Made by a program: the position numbers and the translations under genes. Shown piece by piece: positions 12,106-22,223 of a stretch of DNA of 64,000 bases; position 1 is the stretch's first letter; each line of letters opens with the position of its first letter. This DNA comes from Oscheius dolichura (taxonomy: Eukaryota; Nematoda; Chromadorea; Rhabditida; Rhabditidae): assembly GCA_932521035.1 (NCBI GenBank), contig OW051493.1:4340001-4404000 (forward strand), read 5' to 3'. The notes beneath the pieces were generated by a model. The model was not told the DNA's origin. It made no database searches and saw only the letters and a program-made list of their open reading frames with translations.

Positions 12106-12901
12106 GGTAGCCGCCGAGGGCACGCGACTGTTAGGGCACGGGAGGCGGACCGTATTTGAAAAAGGGCGCGCCTCAAGCGAAGACATACCGGTTACTAAAT
12201 CCAATGGCTATCCGGAGAGAGGCTTATGCCGAGGATTCTCACAGTCGGCAACGGTCGAACCTTTTGTTGGTGGTGGAAAAAACGGCAGCCCGATAGGAAA
12301 CGGGGCAAGCAAAACTCGTGTCTCACTCGGGGAACATGGGTTTTTCGGTATCTCCCCTTGAAACGAGGCGTCTTCCACCGCTAATTTCAGTATCCTGGAT
12401 GGTCAGAAGAGAAGATGGGAAGATGGTTACAGTAGCCGGAAGTAGACGATGAGAATACAATCTTTGATGCTCTCCCACGTGGGGTTAACCTTATTCTGGA
12501 AGAACAAACAGCCGCCGTCGCTGCCTCCTCGGGAGTAGTTCGTCAATTCTAAACAAACAGGGAAGTGGCGCTTCTCTTCGAGCCAGATGTGCAACGTCTC
12601 GTCCAAAAAGATCCTCCCCTTCAACTTCCCAAATAAAAAACGGCTGCAAAAGGTGTGTCGAGTAAAAAAGGGACGAGACGAGTGTGTGCCGATTGATTGG
12701 AGTAGAGATTCTCTCCTCTTTTTCTGGCCCAGGTTCATCGTCGGCAAACACTAGAAGCAACCTTGGACGCTTTCCGCGTCCGTCCACTGACCAGGGAAGT
12801 GATACATTTATTCGGGAGACAAATCTGTACAAATAGAAGGGGCAGTATAGAAATCTGAAAGTACTCGTCAGCGGGGGAAAGAGATCATCGGGCGGGGGTG
12901 A
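12106..12901. other. Intergenic between ZP gene start and VAB-9-like 3' end
   Basis: It holds the VAB-9-like 3' UTR with its poly(A) signal near 12807-12812. A 106-codon minus-strand frame (12427-12747) has an acceptor-like site at about 12645 but no recognisable family, so it is not called as a gene. Confidence 0.45.
12807..12812 (-). terminator. Poly(A) signal AATAAA of the VAB-9-like gene
   Basis: TTTATT on the + strand, about 90 nt beyond the stop codon at 12902. Confidence 0.6.
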
Positions 12902-13697
12902 TTAGGCCAGCTCGGGGGGTGGGTGGTAGATTGTCTTCTCCTTGTAGTGCACTTCGGAGTTGTCTTTGTCACAAATTAGAAGGAGGATGGCCGCGAATGT
13001 CAGCACAATTGCTCCCCAGGCCAAGCCATACGACCAATCGACCTGAAATTGAGGACTCCTCTCTTCGGCGGCAGAGCGGACTACCTCCCAGTCTCTCCTG
13101 AAGCCGTATTCATTCATTTTGGAGTAGAAAACGGCTGGAAACACGATGAGGCCGACCAACTCGCAGAGCACTGCGATTATGGCTATCCAGGTGGCTGCTC
13201 GGTACGAGTTGAACTTCTTTCTCGTGTCGGAGACACTCAACCCGACCACATTCAGGATAGCGGCCATGGAGGTGAGGATGACTGCCGCGATCATCAGGCC
13301 AGCAACGGCTTTGATATAGGCTGAAGGGGAGGATAGGTGGAAGATAGCAGATGGAGACTAACCGCTGTCCCTCTTTGGGCTGTGGCACTGCCCGGGCATC
13401 GGGGCCATGGGCAGGGGAGTAGCGTGACTCGGCTCATTCTCCTTCGTGCATTCTTGGAAGAGTCCCGTATGGAATGACCCTGAAGTTATTCCGTAAAGAG
13501 ACGATCAGACTCATACCAGAAGTGAGCCAGTAAGTCGAGCAGATGGAGAATATGGCCAAGACGATGGCTATCACGAAACATATCAGGGATATCACCTGAA
13601 AGGGACTCGTAGGGGGGACGAGGGGAGAGGGAGGACTCACTTTTAACGGTCGTATAACTGACACAGTTTCTATTGTGGTCGTTTGGGTGGCGGCCAT
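12902..13697 (-). CDS. vab-9: VAB-9/TMEM47-like four-pass claudin-superfamily protein
   Basis: Exon 1 encodes MAATQTTTIETVSVIRPLK, an N-terminus typical of the VAB-9/TMEM47 branch. Membrane segments are VISLICFVIAIVLAIFSICS (TM1), AVAGLMIAAVILTSMAAIL (TM2), ATWIAIIAVLCELVGLIVFP (TM3) and WGAIVLTFAAILLLICDK (TM4). The first extracellular loop carries the claudin-family GLFQEC and a second Cys in GQCHSP. The tail HYKEKTIYHPPPELA is short and basic/proline-rich. Four exons are joined by short introns; I traced the phase across the GLFQEC exon. The family acts at epithelial apical junctions with cadherin-catenin complexes. Assignment to VAB-9/TMEM47 rather than another claudin-like group rests on the N-terminus and TM4 region. 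Confidence 0.82.
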
Positions 13698-16628
13698 ATC
13701 TGAAATGGAAAGAATAATGGCGGAAGCGAGTTTCCGGGAGGAGACACCGGATATGGAGAGTAGTGAGAGCACCGGACTGTCAGTCGATGGCCGGGTGGAG
13801 ATAAAAAGGAGTGGATCAGATCAACAACACCTAGAGGTGCGGGTCGAGGTGTGACAGGTATGCCCCCCGAAAGATTCCCAAGTTCCTTATGTGTTTTCCC
13901 TCGCGGGCGACAAAGGCGACCTTTTCGCCGGGGGGATTATTCTGCGTAAAGAATGCAAAACACTTGGAGGCTCAGTGTTCTAGGGGTGCGGCGGGACTAG
14001 CGTCAGCCGGGGGGAGCGAAAGCTAAACAAAAGAACAACACGAGTGGAGGGCGAAATCGAAGAGGATCGCGGATTATCTGACCACGCCCGCGTAATTCGC
14101 AACACAGATTCAATTATGGCCGGCCGAAAAGTGAGAAAAGTGATAAAATTCAGATGAAAGGGAGGAGCGGGCCAAAACGGTCCGGCCGGGTGTCAAATAG
14201 GTCAGCCGATTGGCGCGCCTTGTACCCGAAACCGACGGCGAGGAACATCTAATTTACATGGAATGCTTTCGAGGTCGGCCAGCCGCTAAATGGCTAATGA
14301 AAACGGGCGACAATTTTGGGAGAAGTTGAAACTCAATTTAAATAATCGAATTGGGAGGGAAGAAAGGCGTGGAGAGGGGAGAATATAGCCTGGAGGGGGA
14401 CACGGCCGGCTGAACGCTGGTTTGAGGCGGATTTACACCGGGGGGGACAGATGACAAATGGGCGAGAACACCTGGAACTGAGCCCGAGGGAGGCGGGGAG
14501 GATGGAGGAGGACGGAGGAGGGAGTCAAGGCTACTACTCGGAGGAAGCACAGCGGGAGGGGACAGCACAGTCAAAGGATTATTCCGCCTCGGCTGTAAAA
14601 ACCGCCAAATCCATGATGAAACTGGTTCGTTCGATCTCAGGTCAATTAAGGAGACGGGTTGCCCGTCTCACTCCGCTCTCCCCTTCTTTGTTTTTCTCCC
14701 CGAGTTCTTCTTTGCCAGCCGATTGAATAATTCAATGCCACGGCGGCCGGAAGGCGTTCGAAATGTGCGTGAGCGGCAGGGCCGAGACAGCTGCAGAGAG
14801 CAGCAAAAAACAGAGGAAAAAGGGGACTCTGCTCGAGCCAGAGAGGCTCCTGGACGCCAAAGTAGATCACACGAACGAATGAGTGCCCAAAATGGGCCAG
14901 GACATGTCTTGAGGGTAAATGGAGGGCGGTTGAGTTATTGATTCTCCCCCGCAGCCCCCACTCGCAAATATCAGCGCGACAGAAGACAACTCCGAGTGCG
15001 AGCCGAGTGCGTCTTCTGCCCCCCGGCACACCTGACAGCCGGTAAGTTATCTTTTTTTCTCCCCGGGTCGGAGCAGGTGTCTCTCTCCTGCGAAACGAAA
15101 CAAAGCATAACTTTACGGTTGCTTGAAGGCGCGAAAGACGGATCAACAGACGGAAGACGGATTGGGACCACTGTCGAGTGCCGGCTCTAAATAGCCTCTA
15201 CTGCGACGACCCCTCTCTGGTCTTCTATCTGGGAGGGCTACAAGTTTTATAGCTTCAAAATGGGGAGAAGGCGCCCTCGTTTCCTAATCAAAAGGCCATT
15301 AATCCAGGGTGTGCCTCTCTTCCAGTGGAAGAAGCTCCCCTCGGCAGTTTCTTGGAGTAGAGCCCGGCGCGAGCTCGTCTATTTACTTGAGGTATCGGCT
15401 TTCACCAGCAAGTGTTTTCGTTTGTTACTTTTGCTAATTGTTCCACTATGTAGGGGATAATTGCTTTAATGAGGTATGGCGGGAGGAGTAGAGTAGTCAA
15501 TAGAGAGAGAGAGACGGTAGGAACGGGCAATGGGCGGTATAGGACGGGCCTGTTCCGGGGAGGATGCCCCTAGATGGGAAATGGGTTCTTTTGTGGCTGT
15601 TGACACTAAGGACAATCGATCGAATCGAGAGAGAAGACCTTCTCGGACCCTCCCGATTCTTCCCGCTCTCTCCCGGCCAGGAACTGTGCCAAGATTGCAG
15701 GGGGAGATTAGTCAGCGGCTGTCAGCCGAAATAAGCACCAGCTGGCCATTTGTATCCAACGAGACACGCCAGTTGACAGTCCACAGGTCATCCTCCATCA
15801 CCCTTCACTTGTCAAAGCAATTTGTTAGCTCTCGTAAGTGGCGGGAGGAGGACGGAACTCATTCCTTTTGTTTTCCCCTCTCCCTGCCTATGTCCCCCAT
15901 TATAAAAGTGACCTGCCCGTATTTTTTGTTCTCTGTATAAGTGGGAGTGAGTGTTAGAGAGGAAGAGAAGGAGGAGAGAATGGGTTACAGTTCTTGTGTG
16001 ACGCACGAGAAAAAGGTAGATAGTGCTGGCCCTGGGGGCACGAGAGGTGTAGAGTGGCCCTGTTGTATGGCCGGGTGTATTTGTGTAGTTGTCGCGAGGT
16101 GCGCGACGAGCAGCTCGGGATCAGGTTCAAAGGTAAACGGGGCTCTTCCCCCTAAAAATAAAGAGCAGGCGGCTGTTTGTGTAGGCTGATTGGCGGGGAG
16201 GGAGTCGATCAACCCCCGCCAAAATAACTGGTTGCCTAGCTGTGAATCCGTAGTGTCCAGGAGAGGCGACCAGGAAAGGAGCCGGGCCGGGTGGACAGTC
16301 AGAATATCGATCAGGACTTGTTTGAATAGGGCTGATAAAGAGAGGAGGGGGGCATTCAGGTGATTCAGACACGGACGCCTACGGACAATGAGTCAGACAC
16401 GAGGCACCCCCCTCTGCCACGATACAATACCCCCCGGCCGCCCTCATCCCATTAGAAAAAATGAGAGATGGGACGAGAGATGTCACTTTTTATGCACACG
16501 CTCCCGTCGTCCGTCCGTTGTTCCCTCGGCCCGCTCTCCCTCCTCTATTCGTTTAATATGAATGACCCCCTTCTTCGCTTTCAAATTATTTCGCGTTTTA
16601 CAGCACCCAACTCAATGAACAGCGTCAC
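13698..16628. other. Large gene-free region upstream of VAB-9-like and ATG10
   Basis: About 2.9 kb without a supported gene. It is GC-rich with purine/pyrimidine-biased runs. The longest frame (minus, 14646-15146) has no family features and unbiased composition. The far end, just before 16611, holds the acceptor-like string CGTTTTACAG that precedes the ATG10 start. Probably regulatory sequence of the epithelial VAB-9-like gene; no specific element was recognised. Confidence 0.4.
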
Positions 16629-17311
16629 ATGTCGCAGCTCACCGAAGCGCAGTTCTCCCAGGCCCTAGCCAACTTCGTCGTTAAGTTCAACGCCATCTCC
16701 CAGGACAAATGGACCCTCCACAAGGTATCCTCTCTTCTTTTGAGGTAGACACCCTCCTCTCCAGGGGAACGGGGCCATATGTGCCAAGCAGTCGGTCATG
16801 ATCAAGGTAGAGGAGAAGCTCGTCAACCGCCAGGTCTACATCACCTACAACCCAGTCTACAAAGTGCCCGTCCTCTGGTTCAACCTCTACAGTAGAGGTA
16901 CGTCACCCCCTGGCCGTAACCTGATACTCCTCTCCTTCTCAAAAAAAGACGAGATATATGTTCAGACGGCTGTCCGCTGGATGCGCACGAGACACTGGGA
17001 CTAGTGAAGGGAGACACCGGCCTGGATCTAGCAAAAAATATCAGCCTCAACGAGCACCCAGTCCTCGGGGTGCTCTTCTACAACATCCACCCCTGTAAGA
17101 CGAGCGACATCATGGAGGAGCTGACGGCCGAGGGCAACTACATCTCGAAGTAAGGTTTATGGTAGATAGAGGGCGGATGGCTCGGTTCAGATGGCTCAGC
17201 GTTTACGGGCAGCCGATCGGAGTGGACGTGCCGCCGGCGCTGCTGGGCACGGGTGCCTCTTCTCCTCTCTCGACGGAGACTTCGCGTAGTTCTGAAGACG
17301 GGTCATTTTAG
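16629..17311 (+). CDS. atg10: Autophagy E2-like enzyme ATG10
   Basis: E2-like conjugase that transfers ATG12 to ATG5 in autophagosome formation. Four exons are read: MSQLTEAQFSQALANFVVKF, then VMIKVEEKLVNRQVYITYNP with VYKVPVLWFNLYS, then DGCPLDAHETLGLVKGDTG with HPVLGVLFYNIHPCKTSDIM, and last WLSVYGQPIGVDVPPALL. The HPC-KT motif contains the catalytic Cys, and the WLS-GP/QxxGxxxP end is typical of the family. A splice acceptor (TTTACAG) 18 nt upstream of the ATG fits trans-splicing. The last intron joins TCGAA to ATGG, restoring Lys-Trp. The stop TAG at 17309-17311 overlaps the stop codon of the opposite-strand PIG-A gene by two bases. Confidence 0.88.
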
Positions 17312-19207
17312 AGAAGAAATAGACAAAGTAATCTATGACAGACGGTGCTCGTTCGAATAAATACCTCCGGAGGGTCAAAGTAGTCCAGAATGCCCACCAG
17401 TATCATACAGATCAGCGCCACCCAGATGTAGAGCACGCCGAAGCCGATCCCCTGCCGGTAGTAGCTGAAATGTCACGGTCGTCTCCTATCCCAAGGGGGG
17501 TGGCTACTTCCTGATCCCTTCGGGCCAGCTCCTCTCGGGCTCGGCCATCGCCGCCTGGTAGATCTTCTCTGTCCGGACCGTGACACTCGGCCAGTTGTAC
17601 ATCTTCGTCACCGCGTCGTGCTTCTTCGTCGGGTCCATCAGTTTGCCCGCCTCTCTTTTGACCACCGCCGAGGAGATGGCATCCACCAATTCTGAACAGG
17701 ACCGTCCACTGTCTAGAGAAGGTGCTTACGGTCAGGGACGGGGTCCCGGAGGGATACGAATTCACTGGGCAGCACTTCGGGGATGCCGCCGACCTTGGTC
17801 GAGACGACGTGGAGGCCGCAGCTGGCCGCCTCGACGATACTCATACAGAAGGCCTCCGTCAGCGACGTGTTAATGAAAATCTGTGGAGGTGAAAAAGAGA
17901 CGGCGGCCTACCTGGCCTTCAACGAGGACGTCTCTGACCATGTCGTGGGGCACCATTCCCAGCATAATCACCCTGAAGACAATCGTCTAATTATAAGGGA
18001 AGGGCTACCTGTGGTGGAGGTTGTACCTCTCGAGGATCTGCTCGATGTCGACCCGCTTCGGACCGTCTCCCCCAATGATAAAACGGACATTCGGATGCTT
18101 GGAACAGATTTTGGGAATGATTTCACAGATGAGATCGGCCCCTTTTCGGTAGACGAGGCGCCCCATATAGACGACCGTCGTCTCGTTGGAATAAAACTTG
18201 TTCCGGTCCTGAAGGGATTCTTCGGGGTATATAGTCCATTTCAAATGCAAAAAACTCAAAATTGAATTTTTTTTTAAAGGAAAAGTCGAATCTAGGTCGA
18301 GCATTTTCCCGTCTAGATGGTCCAACCTCAAAGTTTGGCATGCATTTTTATGCGGATTTTACATATGTTGTCATCGTTTTTATTACTGCTTTTGCTTATT
18401 CGAAGTATAAGCTACCCAAAAAACATAAAAATAGCTGGAATCTATGTCAAATCCAATTATCGAAAAATTTGCAAGAAATTGAACTTGAAAAATTTGAAGG
18501 TCTGAACCGCGCGGGAAAAGTTTTTCCATTTGAAACAGACTATAGAATAAAGAACCTACGGGATAGAAGAAGGAAGTCTCGATGGCATTCGGAATGGTCG
18601 ACACCTTCTGAGGGTCCAACTTCCCCCGCAGCACCGTATTCTCTTTACTGAAGGACGGGATTTCAACAGAAATGGGATAAAAGGGAAACCTCGTATAGGA
18701 GACACAAATGACTTGGTCGATGTTAGCCAGGGAATACTGGAGGACCAAGGTGTTGGTGAGAATGGCCGAGGCGTCGGCGAACCCGAAGAGGGAGTGGTCG
18801 GTGAAGACTGTCCTCAGTCCCATTATCCAGCCGACAAACATCGCCTCGTGGGCCATCGCGGAAAAGGTCGAATGGCCATGGATCAGTTGAATCTGCTCCC
18901 GGATGAAGATCTTCCGGAACCAGGGAAGACTTCCCACAATGGTGGCCAGACACGCGCCGTTGTAGGCCACGAGGAAGGGAAGGTAATAGACTTTTAACCC
19001 GTTGGAGAGTATCCGAACTCCTTGCCTATCTCCGTATTGATGTGTAATTACAATAACCTACCATAAAAGGTTTATTTTACAAACAAAACGTACTTTATGT
19101 CCTAATTTGAGCAAACATTGAGCCAAAAAATAGATATGTGTTTCTACGCCGCCGGCATTTGGACAGAAAAAGTCCGAGATTAGGGCTATATTGATACGTT
19201 TCCTCAT
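17308..19207 (-). CDS. piga: PIG-A, GPI-GlcNAc transferase catalytic subunit
   Basis: Makes GlcNAc-phosphatidylinositol, the first step of GPI-anchor synthesis, on the cytosolic face of the ER. Conserved blocks in order: [97 protein letters not shown], and [18 protein letters not shown] (the GT4 EX7E motif). They are followed by a C-terminal membrane helix ([18 protein letters not shown]). I start at MRKRINIA. Reading through gives a stop TAA at 17308-17310; if a GTATTT donor after DYFDPPE is used, a last exon would end at 17196 inside the ATG10 final exon on the other strand. Pairing of PPEVFI with the human TPDSIID segment mildly favours no splice. One intron (18209-18559) is unusually long and AT-rich. 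Confidence 0.9.
17356..17361 (+). terminator. Poly(A) signal AATAAA of ATG10
   Basis: 45 nt past the ATG10 stop and immediately before the exon encoding the PIG-A membrane helix on the other strand, so the ATG10 3' UTR is antisense to PIG-A coding sequence. Confidence 0.6.
18209..18559 (-). other. 351-nt AT-rich intron of PIG-A
   Basis: Donor CCC/GTAGGT and acceptor CCCTTCAG/GAC join FFYP to DRNKFYSNE in phase 0, matching the family. It is several times longer and much richer in A/T than the other introns of this gene. Confidence 0.75.
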
Positions 19208-19604
19208 TAGCACCTCTTCGCATTCCTGTAAACGTAGCTAAGATAATTTTTCTTGCAGAAAAGAACTGGACCAACCATGAATCATGGACAAGTCGGGGCA
19301 AATGTGCTCAAAAGCGACAGTCAAAGGAAAGCGGGGATTTAGAACATGACAGGATAGATTAGTACTCACATTGGATGATAGATTACCTCAGAAATAAGAA
19401 TATCGGATACATTCTGAGGGTTATTTTGTAAAGAGGGAAGGAGAATAAGGGCAGAACTGTTTGGACAGACGATTATCGTGAAGGCAAAAAGGTACCCTCT
19501 TTCGCTGCGACTCCCCATTTTGAAATTTTCCTTTTACTTCGCTTACTCACTTTTTGCATAACTCTCTCTATCTTCCTGTTTTCTGATATATTTTTACTCT
19601 TAAG
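19208..19604. promoter_or_regulatory. Shared upstream region, PIG-A (-) and YRDC (+)
   Basis: 397 bp between divergent start codons; AT-rich. CTCTTAAG directly before the YRDC ATG could be a trans-splice acceptor. No TATA box or other specific element was identified. Confidence 0.4.
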
Positions 19605-20258
19605 ATGCCTATGACAATTGCTAAAGCCCTTAGACTAAATACAGAAGCGTTCGAAGATGTTGTTGAAGCAGCCATCAAAGTTCTAGTTCAAGGAGGAATC
19701 GTTGCCCTTCCAACTGACACGATTTACGGAGTTTCTACGTTGCTCGAGCACTCGGATAAGCTGTACCGCTTGAAAAATCGTCCACAAAACAAGCCACTGG
19801 GATTATTTGTCTCATCCGTGGAAGAAATTTCACGATATGCCGAGGTTACAATTCCACACAGTTTGGCTTCTTCACTTCTGCCCGGACCAGTTACGCTCAT
19901 CTTCAATCGATCTCCACAATTACCAAGTTTCTTCAATGCTGGTGTGAAAAATGTGGGTGTCCGTGTGCCGAACACCTCTCTTGTACAAGCCATATGCAGT
20001 CGCCTTCAGCAGCCTCTAGCTCAGACTTCGGCGAATGTGAGCGGTTCACCTATGAACCCACTAAAAGTGGAAGATTTCGAAGAATTGTTAGCCGAAATTG
20101 ATCTCGTAATAGATGGAGGTGAAATATCACAGAAAACTTCACTGGGAAGTACAATAGTGGATCTTACCGAGCATGGAGTCTATAAAATACTGAGGGACGG
20201 CTGTGCGAGAGAACCAACTGAAAAACTTCTACATGATGCTAATCTAGTCCCAATTTGA
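19605..20258 (+). CDS. yrdc: Threonylcarbamoyl-AMP synthase (YRDC/Sua5 family)
   Basis: Single-exon, 217 residues. It makes threonylcarbamoyl-AMP from Thr, bicarbonate and ATP for the t6A37 tRNA modification. Family features: GGIVALPTDTIYGVSTLLEH near the N-terminus, the KxR motif in LKNRPQNKPLGLFV, LLPGPVTLIFNRSP, VGVRVPNT, and the SxN motif in AQTSANVSGSP, with DGG and a STIVDL strand near the end. The length equals the YrdC domain alone, without the extra Sua5 domain, as in animal YRDC. No long targeting sequence is evident. It is the first gene of a tight same-strand cluster; the next ATG is 72 bp beyond its stop and no AATAAA lies between them, consistent with polycistronic transcription. 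The absence of introns contrasts with its neighbours. Confidence 0.93.
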   Translation: MPMTIAKALRLNTEAFEDVVEAAIKVLVQGGIVALPTDTIYGVSTLLEHSDKLYRLKNRPQNKPLGLFVSSVEEISRYAEVTIPHSLASSLLPGPVTLIFNRSPQLPSFFNAGVKNVGVRVPNTSLVQAICSRLQQPLAQTSANVSGSPMNPLKVEDFEELLAEIDLVIDGGEISQKTSLGSTIVDLTEHGVYKILRDGCAREPTEKLLHDANLVPI

Positions 20259-20329
20259 TACATTTGTTGTTATTTTCTTTAGTCGTTTCTCTTGTTTTTG
20301 TTACATATTGTTATGGTATAAATTTCAGG

Positions 20330-21259
20330 ATGAAGCGTCAACGCGTAAATGAAGAAGAGCTTCCTTCAACTTCAAAAATACCTGCTCCACGTCGTGTATC
20401 GTCAGCGGCAGAAGCAGAGAACATCGATGAAAAAGTAAGCCTGATTTTATGTTGCATGATATACTATGGCTTGGACGCAGAACTTTTCTTGCCCGTTTAG
20501 AGACGAACTCTTCGTAATTGGAAAGTTCTTTCAACGAAGATACGAGAAGCTTTGGTTCGTAATCACGCAAATATAACAGCTTCGCTTGGGCTCTTCTCTC
20601 TACAAGAGCTACAGATATCATCCCGTCTAGATCCTAGTTTTAACATTTTGTTGCCTGCTGATTTCAACAGGGTCTCTCGATCTGAGCTATCCGGTTTTGA
20701 TAATACCGGCAATGTTCGTCTTTGGCCTGGTGGGGAAGCTCTAGCTGCCTATTTGCTTCTTAACCCATCATTACTATCCGGAAAATCGGCAGTCGAGTTG
20801 GGATCGGGTTTGCTAGGCTTACCTGGCATTACCGCTTCTCGTTCTGCTAGAAATGTTCATATTACGGATGGTAATGAGCATTCTGTGAAAGTGGTATCCT
20901 CTATAATTTCGAATAATGATATTGAAAACGTTACTACTGCAATTTTAAGATGGGACAGTCCAACAAATTTAGAAAGTTTTGATGTAGTTCTTGCTGCAGA
21001 TTGTATTTTCTTTAAAGACTCACATAAGTATTTTCTCTCAGTCTGTGACCTTCTATTATCACAGACAAACGATTCATGTGTTATGCTTTGTTCTCCTAAT
21101 CGGAAAGGTAGTCTAGATGTCTTTATTGAATTTGCCAAAAGTAATTCTCAGTTTAGTGCCTGTATAGATGAAGATTTCACTGATTTCCTTAAAGATACTG
21201 AACTTGAACTTGATACAGATGTTTGTCCAATTTTATATTTATTGAAACGAATTCAATAA
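20330..21259 (+). CDS. camkmt: Calmodulin-lysine N-methyltransferase
   Basis: Two exons: MKRQRVNEEELPSTSK...IDEK (20330-20434) and a long second exon from 20501 (RRTLRNWKVLSTKIREAL...). The class I methyltransferase core is clear: VRLWPGGEALAAYLLL, the SAM-binding AVELGSGLLGLPGI, VHITDGNEHSV, TAILRWDSPTN, and VVLAADCIFF. These blocks match CAMKMT, which trimethylates Lys115 of calmodulin, more closely than other seven-beta-strand lysine methyltransferases. The ATG follows AATTTCAGG, a trans-splice-like acceptor. The stop codon TAA lies inside AATAAA (21255-21260), and the next gene's ATG begins only 11 nt later, so the two genes must share or overlap transcripts. Confidence 0.87.
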
Positions 21260-21260
21260 A
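21255..21260 (+). terminator. Poly(A) signal overlapping CAMKMT stop codon
   Basis: CAATAAA: the TAA stop (21257-21259) is inside AATAAA. Cleavage 10-30 nt downstream would fall in the first codons of the next gene. Confidence 0.55.
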
Positions 21261-21270
21261 TTTGACACCA

Positions 21271-22136
21271 ATGGTACTCGAAATATCGATGGTTTCCAGC
21301 CATACAGACATTACAATAATAGCGGTTAAAATGTAGCTTTCTTTCCAGGAATTACTCGAAACGTTGAAGGAACAGATCACCGCTATTGCCGACGATGTTA
21401 CTACTTCATTAAATGAACGTGCTCCAGGTTTTGTATTTGCTTTTTTCAAAAGAGAGTTTCAGATTTAAAATTTGATGATGATGTTATCTCAAGTGTTACT
21501 TCTCTTGTTTATGATACACTTACGGAAGATTGGACAACAGACCTGTTAGCCTTTGCGAGGTATGTAGTAAAATCTATTAAGTATAAAACGACTTCAGTCA
21601 TGCAGGAAGAGTCAATATAAATGTAGACGATGTGCTGTTGCTGATGAGAAGAAATCCCCAGCTGGTAAAAATTACAATGTTTATTTATATTTTTATATAT
21701 TTTAAGCAAGAATTAGCTTTAAGTTCATCTGGCATAAATCCTCCAGTCCAAAAAACACGTGGAAGGCCTCGAAAAAAAGGTACTTTGGTTATATTTATTA
21801 CTTACTGCGTTACTCTAGATAATGTTACGCCTTCTCTGATTAAAGCTGCATCAACACCCGCTTCTCACAGCGTTCCTGATGAGTCTGATGAAAATATAAG
21901 TTTAATTACTCCTACAAGAAAGAAAGCTGCTGTGCGCAAAGATGTACTTTCTGAATGTATTACCGTTATTAAGGAAAACAATCAAGAATATGAAAATAAC
22001 AAAGTAAGCTGTTTTTTCACCTTTATTGTAGATGATTTAGGATTCTTTTGATGTTGATGAAAAATCACCGGTTCGCATAGAAGATAATAAAAGTATTTTA
22101 GAGGACGAAGATAATTTTGATTATGATAACTTCTAA
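21271..22136 (+). CDS. CENP-S/MHF1-like histone-fold protein with AT-hook tail
   Basis: About 215 residues in six or seven short exons. After a short N-terminus (MVLEISMVSSHTDITIIA) comes a histone fold: ELLETLKEQITAIADDVTTS, DLKFDDDVISSVTSLVYDTL, LLAFASHAGRVNINVDDVLL and LMRRNPQL. I checked the phase of three splice joins. The order and the HAxR-x-(I/V)-x-x-x-D-x-x-L-L helix fit CENP-S/MHF1 (centromere and Fanconi-associated DNA binding). A CENP-T-type fold is the alternative because of LLMRR, but CENP-T carries its fold at the C-terminus. Unusually, a long tail follows with an AT-hook core (KTRGRPRKK) and an acidic end (EDEDNFDYDNF). The stop TAA overlaps AATAAA at 22135-22140. Confidence 0.7.
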
Positions 22137-22140
22137 TAAA
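22135..22140 (+). terminator. Poly(A) signal overlapping the histone-fold gene stop codon
   Basis: TTCTAATAAA: AATAAA starts at the second base of the TAA stop (22134-22136). Confidence 0.55.
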
Positions 22141-22223
22141 TTCTTTCTCACATAAGACATACTGCTTTCCAGTATTTCCTACAAACTACCTGACGCATGA
22201 TTTTCTTATCTTAATCTTGTAGA

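Noticed and set aside
12427..12747. 106-codon minus frame between the ZP and VAB-9-like genes
   Set aside because: A possible acceptor at about 12645 exists, but no homology or upstream exon could be recognised, and it lies in the probable 3' flank of the VAB-9-like gene.
14646..15146. 166-codon minus frame upstream of ATG10
   Set aside because: No domain, no splice support and no sensible composition; chance opening in GC-rich DNA.
21271..22136. CENP-T identity for the histone-fold protein
   Set aside because: The LLMRR motif resembles CENP-T, but there the fold is C-terminal after a long N-terminal tail; here it is near the N-terminus. Kept only as an alternative.
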